Shown: positions 9,985 through 19,900 of the stretch, piece by piece
How the letters are laid out: every line of letters begins with the position of its first letter
Position numbering within the stretch: position 1 is the first letter of the stretch
Source of the DNA: Lachnospiraceae bacterium
Lineage (GTDB): Bacteria; Bacillota; Clostridia; Lachnospirales; Lachnospiraceae
DNA length: 64,000 nucleotides
Assembly (NCBI GenBank): GCA_029338735.1
Contig: JAQYAY010000014.1
Coordinates: forward strand, 1-64,000
Direction of reading: 5' to 3'
Program-made: the position numbers and the translations under genes
The notes under the pieces: generated by a model
Seen by the model: only the letters and a program-made list of their open reading frames with translations
Database searches by the model: none
Told to the model about the DNA's origin: nothing

Positions 9985-9999
9985 TGAGGAGACAGGACT

Positions 10000-11742
10000 A
10001 TGCGCGACATAGTTAAAAATATTAAAGGATACTGGGTCGTATCCATACTCACACCTATTGCAATGCTTGTAGAAGTGGCTATGGAGATGATTCTCCCGAG
10101 CCTGATGGCAGGCATCATAGATGACGGTGTCAATAAAGGCAACCAGACTGTGATCCTGCAGGATGGCGGCTGGATGCTTGTTGTGGCTCTGGTCGGACTG
10201 GCAGCAGGCGTCGCAGGCGGACTCTTCGGAGCCAGGGCATCTGCCGGACTTGCGAAGAATCTCAGAGGATCAATGTTCCGCAAGATCCAGACCTATTCCT
10301 TTGAAAATATAGACAGATTCGAGAGTTCATCACTGATCACAAGGCTTACAACAGATGTCACCAATGTGCAGAACGCATATATGATGCTTCTTCGTATGGG
10401 AATGAGAGCACCGGCATCAATGATCGTAGCACTTGCGATGTCATTTGCAGTCAGCAGACAGATGGCTATGATCTATGTGTATGCGCTTATTTTCCTCGTG
10501 GTCATCATAGGAATCATGCTGCCGGTGATCAGCAGAATGTTCCAGAAGGTATTTAAGAAATACGATGCGATGAACGAGAGTGTTCAGGAAAATGTATCCG
10601 CGATCCGCGTGGTCAAGGCGTACGTCCGTGAGGACTATGAAAACAAAAAGTTCCAGAGGAAGAGCGCAGTTATCTATAAGAATTTCCTGAAGGTCGAGAA
10701 GATCATGACTCTGATCATGCCAGTCATGATGGGAACGGTATATGTATGTATCCTTCTTCTGTCATGGAACGGCGCAAAGCTCATAGTCGGTGGATCACTG
10801 CAGACCGGAGAGCTGGTTCAGCTGCTCACCTACTGCATGAGTATTCTGATGAGTCTCATGATGTTTGCAATGGTTGCAATGATGATCCTGATGAGTACAG
10901 CATCTATCCAGCGTATCAGTGAAGTACTCGATGAGAAGCCGGCAATCGAGAATCCTGAGAATCCTGTTATGGAGATAAAGGACGGGAGCATCGACTTCGA
11001 TCACGTCAATTTTTCCTATCTGAGAAATGACAACTACGTCCTGTCGGATATAGACCTGCATATCAAGAGTGGAGAGACGATCGGTATCATCGGAGGCACG
11101 GGAAGCTCAAAGTCCACGCTGGTGAGCCTTATCAGCAGGTTGTATGATGTATCAACCGGAGCTGTGAAGGTTGGTGGAGTCGATGTCCGTAATTACGACC
11201 TCGAGAAGCTGAGAGACAGCGTATCCGTGGTGCTGCAGCAGAATCTGCTTTTCTCCGGGACCATATACGACAATCTCAGATGGGGTGATAAGAATGCGAC
11301 AGATGAGGAATGCCAGAGAGCGGCAGAGCTCGCCTGCGCAGACGAATTCATCAATAGATTCCCTGATGGATACAATACAATGATCAGTCAGGGCGGAACG
11401 AATGTATCGGGAGGCCAGAGGCAGAGGCTCTGTATAGCGAGAGCACTGCTTAAGAAGCCGAAGGTGCTGATACTCGATGATTCAACGAGCGCCGTGGATA
11501 CGTCTACGGATGCGAAGATCAGAAAGGCATTCAGGGAAGAGATTCCTGGAACCACGAAGCTCATCATCGCACAGAGGATCAGCTCCGTGCAGGATGCAGA
11601 CAGGATAGTGGTCATGGACGAGGGCCGGATAAATGGCATCGGAACCCATGACGAGCTCCTTCAGACAAATGCAATCTACAGGGATGTGTACGAATCACAG
11701 GCCGGTGGATCGGGAGATTTCGACGAAAAGGAGGAAGACTGA
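10000..11742 (+). CDS. ABC transporter ATP-binding/permease protein (heterodimer subunit 1)
   Basis: Six-TM exporter domain; NBD with divergent Walker A GGTGSSKST, NVSGGQRQRL signature, LILDDSTSAVD. Confidence 0.92.
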   Translation: MRDIVKNIKGYWVVSILTPIAMLVEVAMEMILPSLMAGIIDDGVNKGNQTVILQDGGWMLVVALVGLAAGVAGGLFGARASAGLAKNLRGSMFRKIQTYSFENIDRFESSSLITRLTTDVTNVQNAYMMLLRMGMRAPASMIVALAMSFAVSRQMAMIYVYALIFLVVIIGIMLPVISRMFQKVFKKYDAMNESVQENVSAIRVVKAYVREDYENKKFQRKSAVIYKNFLKVEKIMTLIMPVMMGTVYVCILLLSWNGAKLIVGGSLQTGELVQLLTYCMSILMSLMMFAMVAMMILMSTASIQRISEVLDEKPAIENPENPVMEIKDGSIDFDHVNFSYLRNDNYVLSDIDLHIKSGETIGIIGGTGSSKSTLVSLISRLYDVSTGAVKVGGVDVRNYDLEKLRDSVSVVLQQNLLFSGTIYDNLRWGDKNATDEECQRAAELACADEFINRFPDGYNTMISQGGTNVSGGQRQRLCIARALLKKPKVLILDDSTSAVDTSTDAKIRKAFREEIPGTTKLIIAQRISSVQDADRIVVMDEGRINGIGTHDELLQTNAIYRDVYESQAGGSGDFDEKEED

Positions 11743-13658
11743 TGCCGGCACCGGGAAGAAATAATGCAGGCCGCGGAGTGAAGCGGACAAAGGAAGAAAA
11801 GCAGCAGGCAAAAGCCACGATGAAAAGGCTGTTCAGTGATATTTTCAAAAACTACCCTGTGCACCTGATTCTGGTGGTGGTTTTCATCATAACAAGCGTA
11901 CTGGCGAATGTCCAGGGTACACTTTTTACTCAGACGCTTATCGACAGCTATATCACGCCGATGCTGAAGGACGGAAGCCACGACTTCGGACCACTGCTTG
12001 ATGCGATCAGAAGAGTCGCAGCTTTCTATATTATTGGTATTCTTTCGACATATCTCTACAATCTCCTGATGATCTATGTCAATCAGGGAATGCTCAAGCG
12101 GCTGAGAGATGCGATGTTCACGCACATGGAGAGCCTGCCGATCAGGTACTTCGATACGCATGCGCATGGCGATATCATGAGCTGCTATACAAATGATATC
12201 GATACGCTGCGTCAGATGATAAGCCAGTCGATACCGCAGATCATCAATGCGTCATTTACGCTGGTGGCGGTGCTGATCTCAATGATCTATCTGTCACCGA
12301 TCCTGACACTCATCACTCTGGGAATGACAGTTGTGATGATATTTGTCACTGGAAAAGCAGCTTCGCTGTCAGGCAGGTTCTACACCCAGCAGCAGTCGGA
12401 CCTCGGTGAGCTGAACGGTGATATCGAGGAAATGATGAACGGCCAGAAGGTCGTCAAGGTCTTCAACCATGAGGAGCAGGCAATCGAGGATTTCGATAAG
12501 CTGAACGACGCTCTGTACAAGAGTGCTTCAAATGCTAATGGATATGCGAATATCCTCGGACCTATCAACAACCAGCTCGGAAATGTGAGCTATGTGCTGG
12601 TCGCTGTAGTCGGCGGGGCAATGGCTATTTCAGGATTCTCGGGTCTCACACTCGGAAAGCTGGCCAGTTTCCTGACATTCAATAAGAGCTTTAATATGCC
12701 GATCCAGCAGGTGTCACAGCAGATCAACTTCATCGTGATGGCTATGGCTGGTGCCAGACGTATATTTGCACTGCTTGATGAGAAGTCTGAGACAGATGAG
12801 GGATATGTGACGCTTGTCAATGCGAAGGAAGAAAATGGCAGGCTCACGGAGACTCCTGAGAGAACAGGCGAATGGGCATGGAGACATGAGCATCAGGCTG
12901 ACCATACGGTTGATTACCGCAGGCTCGAGGGCGATGTGGTCATGGAGGATGTAAACTTCGGATATGTGCCGAACAAGCAGGTACTCTATGACATCAATCT
13001 GTATGCAAAGCCGGGTCAGAAGGTCGCATTTGTCGGTGCTACCGGTGCCGGCAAGACTACGATTACGAACCTGATCAACCGTTTCTACGATGTAGAGGAC
13101 GGCAAGATCAGATACGACGGTATCAATATAAATAAGATAAAGAAGCCGGACTTGCGCAGATCGCTTGGGATTGTGCTTCAGGATACGCATCTGTTTACCG
13201 GAACTGTGGCTGAAAATATCCGGTATGGCAAGCTCGATGCAACTGATGAAGAAGTCAGGGAAGCGGCGAAGCTCGCCAATGCAGATGGCTTTATCAATCA
13301 TCTGAAAAATGGTTACGATACTGTGCTGAAGGGTGATGGAGCGAATCTGTCGACCGGTCAGAGACAGCTCCTTGCAATAGCGCGTGCGGCAATTGCTGAT
13401 CCGCCGGTACTGATACTGGATGAAGCGACATCATCAATTGATACCAGAACTGAGCGCATAGTTCAGGAAGGTATGGATCATCTGATGGCAGGCCGTACTA
13501 CATTTGTCATAGCGCACAGGCTCTCGACGATCCGCAACTCCGATGTGATCATGGTACTGGATCAGGGTCATATCATTGAGCGAGGCAACCATGAAGAGCT
13601 CATGGCAAAGCAGGGCAAGTACTACCAGCTGTATACAGGCCGAATCGTGAATGCGTGA
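11742..13658 (+). CDS. ABC transporter ATP-binding/permease protein (heterodimer subunit 2)
   Basis: Walker A GATGAGKTT, NLSTGQRQLL signature, LILDEATSSID; start overlaps the previous stop. Confidence 0.92.
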   Translation: MPAPGRNNAGRGVKRTKEEKQQAKATMKRLFSDIFKNYPVHLILVVVFIITSVLANVQGTLFTQTLIDSYITPMLKDGSHDFGPLLDAIRRVAAFYIIGILSTYLYNLLMIYVNQGMLKRLRDAMFTHMESLPIRYFDTHAHGDIMSCYTNDIDTLRQMISQSIPQIINASFTLVAVLISMIYLSPILTLITLGMTVVMIFVTGKAASLSGRFYTQQQSDLGELNGDIEEMMNGQKVVKVFNHEEQAIEDFDKLNDALYKSASNANGYANILGPINNQLGNVSYVLVAVVGGAMAISGFSGLTLGKLASFLTFNKSFNMPIQQVSQQINFIVMAMAGARRIFALLDEKSETDEGYVTLVNAKEENGRLTETPERTGEWAWRHEHQADHTVDYRRLEGDVVMEDVNFGYVPNKQVLYDINLYAKPGQKVAFVGATGAGKTTITNLINRFYDVEDGKIRYDGININKIKKPDLRRSLGIVLQDTHLFTGTVAENIRYGKLDATDEEVREAAKLANADGFINHLKNGYDTVLKGDGANLSTGQRQLLAIARAAIADPPVLILDEATSSIDTRTERIVQEGMDHLMAGRTTFVIAHRLSTIRNSDVIMVLDQGHIIERGNHEELMAKQGKYYQLYTGRIVNA

Positions 13659-13709
13659 TATGTCAGAGAACATCGAACGTACAAGGGAATATTGAAGTTT
13701 CTATAAGAA

Positions 13710-13736
13710 AAAAGTGTCCTGCGGGGCGCTTTTTTC
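13710..13736 (+). terminator. Probable rho-independent terminator
   Basis: aagtgtcctgcggggcgctttttt. Confidence 0.6.
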
Positions 13737-13806
13737 AGTTGAAACAAATTTTATTGATAAAAAAATCACCCAGCAAATTCGAAATATGGTAAACTATTTT
13801 CATATA

Positions 13807-13836
13807 TTGTCGAAATAATAAATAGATATGTATAAT
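13807..13836 (+). promoter_or_regulatory. Candidate promoter of the giant surface protein gene (TTGTCG-18-TATAAT)
   Basis: Sequence match and spacing. Confidence 0.5.
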
Positions 13837-13906
13837 TATGCCCTGAAACGGGCGGTAACAGACAATTGACGATATAGTATATATAGATTTGTGAACCGGA
13901 GGAAAG

Positions 13907-16900
13907 ATGATGAAAGGTACACAGAATAAGGGAAAAGGAATACTGAAGAAGACAGCCGCGCTGGCACTCGCCGTGATGACATTCGCGACGTCTTTTTCGT
14001 GTGACTATGCGGCAGTCGGCGCCTTCGCAGCAGAAGTGTCGAAAGACGCTGCCCAGGCATCAGGCAATGCAGTGAAGAGCATGACCGCAAGGGTAGGGGT
14101 AACGAAGAAAAAAGCTACTGCAACAAAGAAGACCACAGCGTCCAGCACAAAGAAAAAGGCGACAGCGAAGGCGCCGATTCGTCGTAGTCCGACAAGACAG
14201 GACGAGGGAGCTGAGCTCAGTGAGTCAGACCGTACTGTAATAACGGGAAACTGGAAGGTAGTGTTTGATGATGATGAGAATTATGGATCACCAATAAAAG
14301 TTAAGTCAACAAATCAGAACGGTGTTTCTGCCACATATATTGGATATATATATGATGGAGATACTGAAACACCTGTAAATCCGGAGGTGACTGTATATTA
14401 TAATAATTCAAAACTTACAAAAGGGAAAAACAAGGATTATACTGTAGGTTATGGAAATAATAATACATACAGCAAAGGCAATGGAGGTCTTACAGGGACA
14501 GTAACCATCAATCCGACAAGTGATTGGCAGAGCAGTAATAACGATGTAGGATGTAAGATTTCATTCTATATACAAAGGTCTATTACCACTGTAGATGGCG
14601 CAGTAAAACTGTATCCATCGGGTAATGAAAACGATCTTCATAATGTTACCTTTAAGAATATGAATGGACAGGCTGAAGGATCGTTCCAGTATAATGGCTC
14701 ACCAGTTGAGCCTGTTGTCAAGGTTGTAAAGTCATATGACGCAGATCAGATACCTCAATGGGAGGATGTAACTTCTGCAAATACAACTGTTACATATAGC
14801 AACAATGAGGGAGCTACCACTAAGGCTAAGGTTAAAGCGCAGATTCCATCTGATTCTATCTACGCGGGTGAAACTATCTCTATTCAGTATACAATCACAG
14901 CATCACCTCTTCAGTCAGACTGGTTTACAGTGGATGATGGTGGTACATACAACGGAATAGCGCATACTCCTAAAGTGACAGTATCAGGAGCGACACTGGA
15001 ACAGGGAACAGATTATTCCATAGAATATAAGAATAATACAGATGCAGGAGACAATGCATCTGTAGAGATAACAGGAAAGGGTAATTATTCTGGTACAGTA
15101 ACTAAGAATTTCACTATATCTCCAAAAAAGGCAGTGACTGGCAGTGGAGAACTTGATAGCAGCGAATTCACAATGGAACCTCTTAGTGGCGTATACAGAG
15201 GTGGTGATCCTGTAGAACCTGTACCGCAGATCACATATAGCCCGATAGATAGTAGTAGTGGCAAACCAATTCAGGATTCTAAGGGCAAGAATGTTGTCAA
15301 GACACTAAAAGCTGGAACGGATTTTGATGTAACGTATACGAATAATAAAGCAATCAAAGAATCATCTGATTCAGATGCGCCTACAGCTCATATTGTTTTT
15401 AAAGGTAATTATGCGGGAAAATTTGATGATAAATTCTCAATTACTAAAAGTAGAATAAATTCAGATGGTGCGACTGTTTCTCTTGATGGCAAGACAGCAA
15501 CTGTTTCTAATAAGAATAATAGTGCTGTGACATCTACAGTTGGCAGCGATGATACTTTTTCAACTGATTATGACCCGATAGATAGTGAAGTCCCTCAGTT
15601 TGTGGTAAGAGTCGGTAATAAGACACTTGTTTCTGAAAAAGATTATACGGCATATACTATAGATAATAATACTAAGACTAAGACGTCAAAGTTGAACATA
15701 GAGCCAACGTCAGGCGAACATAAATGGCCTTCTGTAACTGAAAATAGTTGGAAATGGGTACTGACGCTTACTGGTCAGGGAAATTATTCTGGCACGATCA
15801 AGGTACAGTTTTCGGTAGATAGGCTGAAGCTCAGTGATAATTCTATTTCATTAGAGTCTGCAACAATCGGCGATGATGGTAATGCTAATGTAACACTTCA
15901 GTATACATCTAAGCAAAATTCTGCTAATAAAACTATCAAAGCAAAAGAGAATAATATAACAAACTTTGATATAAAGGTGGATACGGGCAAGAAGGCTCAG
16001 AAAGATGCAACAATTACTCTTACAGGCAAAGGCAATTATACTGGGACAAAGTCTGTCAAAGCAAGCAAAGGCTATGATTTATCTGATGAAAATGTAACTT
16101 CAACTGATTACGGCTCTCAGATTATGATATTGCTGTTCAATCCATATACTGGTGAGCTTATTAATGGAACACAGGATAGAGCTCATGCAATGGTATATTA
16201 TGGAGCAAATGTCAGACCTAAAGTGGTATTGCTTAGAAGGATTGATGGAACGAATAATGTCACATCAAGCGGAAGCGGAGCTAATACTACACCAGAATAT
16301 ACATACAGACAGCTGACTGAAGGTACAGACTATTCAGTAAGTGCACCGACAAGAGTAGCAGGATCATATAGTTCTGAGACTAATACATGGAAATACACTA
16401 TCGATGTTTCGGCAGACAGTGATTCTTCAGTGTTATATAATAGCAAATCAAAACCTAGAACAATAACTTACTATGTTGGACCACTGGATCTCAGCAAGAA
16501 TACTGAGATGAATAAAAATACTACGAATACTGGTGACCTAGTGAGCATTACACCGGATAATAGTGCGCTGACGAGTTACAGTGATATTAATACAATCCTT
16601 GGTCAGGTAAAACTCTATGTGAAACCATCAAATGTTGGTCAGGAGGTAATCTCTGTTCTTTCTGGCGATTATGCCAGAGCAAAGCTTGAGGGAACTACAG
16701 ACAATAAAAAAATCACCTGGACTGCACCTAACTACTGGACCTCAGCTGCAAACCAGCAGGGTGAAGAACTGAAAGGAACAACCGATTTTACACTTAACAG
16801 TCTGAATACAGATAAAAAGACTGTAGTAGCAACAGGTGTGAATAATTACTACGGAAGCTATACAATTCATCTGGATCAGGTAGACATAGGAAGCAGTACT

Positions 16901-19900
16901 GATTTCGAAATCAGCCCGTTTACTGCAGATAATCCATGGAATGGAGATCCTGTATTTCCGGAGGTAGGACTGCATCAGAAGTCTACCGACTCTCAGATAG
17001 CCGGAACGAATTATTATGTGATCTACAAGGATAAGAGTGGACATCAGTATGTGCTTTCAACATATGCAAACAATGATCCGTCAAGTCCTGTAAGTAAGAT
17101 TACAGATAATTTCACAATCTCAAAAGGTGCTGATGGCGTGGTAACGGCCACAACGAACGCAGCTGATACTATCACAAAAGACAGCACCCAGATCGATCCT
17201 ATCGATGGAACAACGGTCAATAAGGCCAGTTATTTCATTGGCGCTGATAAGAACTATTCAGTAACCATTAGGATGAAGACCAGCAATGAGAATACAACAA
17301 AACTGACTGGCCAGATCGGTCCTCAGAAGTATGCAGTATCACGACAGAGTGTAAATGACAAGATCAACTGGGAATTTACAACAAAAAGCATTACCTATAA
17401 GGGATTTAAAGATGGGAATGCACTGACACCTCTACCACAACTGACAGCTGATGATGAATCAGTGACAGAGCCTGGGACAAAACTTGAGATCACAAGTGCG
17501 GAAGACGGCTCACCACTTAGTAACAGTAATTATAAGCTGAATCCTAATAAGGGCGAGAATAATTACTTTGCATATCCGGGGGTCAAGGAAGTTGCAATCA
17601 CAGGTATTGGCAAATATGCTGGTACAAGCACGGCTACATATACTGTAACAGGTAATCTGGGTAGACTGTATGATAAGGGCTATTTTACATTCAGAGTAGG
17701 TGATTATACTTTCGATTCAAACAGAAGGCTTACGGTATACACTACAGATTCGGGTACATTCAGAACTGCAAAGGATCAGGATATAGATCTAAATGATGTA
17801 CATATTTCTATACCTGAAGTCGGAATAGATCTGCAGGAAGGTACGGACTACACAATATCTACCAAGCAGATAACAGGCTCGGGATCTGTTGATATCACAA
17901 TTACAGGTAAAGGTGTTTATACTGGTAGTAGCACGATTAAACTAAATGTAGTTGAGAGCAGAGCCAACCTGCAGTGGGCGTCAAATAACAGTGATACTCT
18001 GGAGCTTCCTTATAGACAGGATGGATACAGACTGGGTGAAAGTGAACTTGCAATATTCAGTCAGTATTCTGGAAAGAATATCAGTCTGACCCAGATATCT
18101 GGTACAGATGAATCTACAGGTGACAGAGTTAGCATTACTGGTACATCAAGTGATAATTCAAATCTTGATCCTAGACAGGATTCAAATGAAGTAAAGCCAA
18201 CACTGACCAAGGTAGGTACCTATACTATCACTATCTCAGGACCACCTGCTGCAAACCAGACATCAACGCTTACTCTTTCAATAAAGTATAATCTTTCAAC
18301 GGCAACTGTTGATGGAATTGGCGGACCATATCCGTATACAGGCAGTGACCCATATACGGATGATACAGGTTTCAGAAACGCTATATCTGTAACTGTGGAT
18401 GGAAAGAAACTTACAGTCGGATCTGACTATACGATCAGCAGAGCACAGGTACGTGGTTCATATGCAAATGCTGGAAGCCATGATATTACTATAGATCCTA
18501 CATCATATAGTAAGTACTGGAGCGACCCGAGACCATCATATGCATATGTTGTAAATCCGCTGAATATAGACCAGAATATGCATGCAGCTGATCTGACTAC
18601 GAATCTGACATATAATGGTGCAGAGCAGTCTATACCTGATTCGGATTTCGTTGGCAAAGTCACATATGACGGAATTAAAGCTCCACTGGTAAAGGGAACG
18701 GATTACGATGTCAGCTATCCTGATGGCATCAAGGATGTTAGCAGCAGATCTGATTATAAGCTGAGATATCTGGTAACAGGTAAAGGAAATTATGCTGGAG
18801 CAGCTACCTATGGCTACTTTATAATAAAACCTTATAATCTCAAGGATAGCGGAAAAATTACTATACCAAATCAGTATTACGGTGGCGCTGGAGTCGATGT
18901 CATTCCACAGACGATATCTCTCAATGAGTTCACGACACCACTTGAAATTGATACAGACTATACGGCTGTAGGTACTGGCAGGAATTCATCTATATCAACT
19001 GGTTCTGATAAGGCAAAGGTGAGGATTACAGGAAAAGGCAACTTTACCGGAACAGTAGATGAAGAGTACATAATCCAAAAACTCAGGATAGAAGATGCAA
19101 ATGTAAATATCACTAATCTTGACTATACTGGAGATTACTTTACAAATCCTAATGATTATGTATCAGTTACCATTCCGGTTAATGGCGGAAAACAACTGAC
19201 GTATGATAAGGATTATACTCTGCGTATTGTCCGTACTGCAGATGGTGAAGGTAATCCGGTAAATCAGGAGATAAAACCGGTTGGTAAGCTGATAGATGCT
19301 GGTGATTACGATGTTATCGTAGAGGCCAAGAGTGGAAGTGAGCTGGTTCAGGGAACTGAACATACAAAGGCTGATCTCCATATTGAGCCAAAGGATATAA
19401 GCGGAGATGCATCAGACTTCTCTGTATCAAATGCGGAGTGGACAGGTAATCCTGTAAAACCGGATGTATATAGAGGAAGTACAAAGGTTGACAGTTCGTG
19501 GCTCAAATATACAGGAGATATTACAGATGCCTGCGGTACTCTTGAAGAAATGCGTGCTGTGAATTCCGGATTTGAGGAAAGCAACCTGCCTACAGTCACA
19601 GTGACAGGACATGGAAACTTCAAGGGTTCGGTACCGCTTCATTTTACGATTGGCCATTCATTCAGTGGTGCTACAGTATCAGTGAATGGTGGAAGAATAA
19701 TATATAATGGAGATAGTCACAATAATCTCTCATTTACCATCTCTCATCCGAACAGAAATGTGGATACGAGTAAAGTGAAATATGAGGTAAAGTATCCGGA
19801 TGATATGGTAAATGCTGGTGATAAATCGGTCGTTCTTACAGCCATAAATGGTGGCCCGCTTTATGGCACCAAGACAGTAAGAGTAACTATTTACCCTATT

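Noticed and set aside
11676-13301. Minus-strand ORFs (163 aa, 195 aa) inside the second ABC exporter gene
   Set aside because: The opposite strand encodes a fully conserved ABC exporter; antisense by-products.
13837-13906. Possible c-di-GMP riboswitch in the leader of the giant surface gene (GCCC-tgaaac-GGGC hairpin)
   Set aside because: Lacks conserved GEMM elements and is too short; only a small hairpin.
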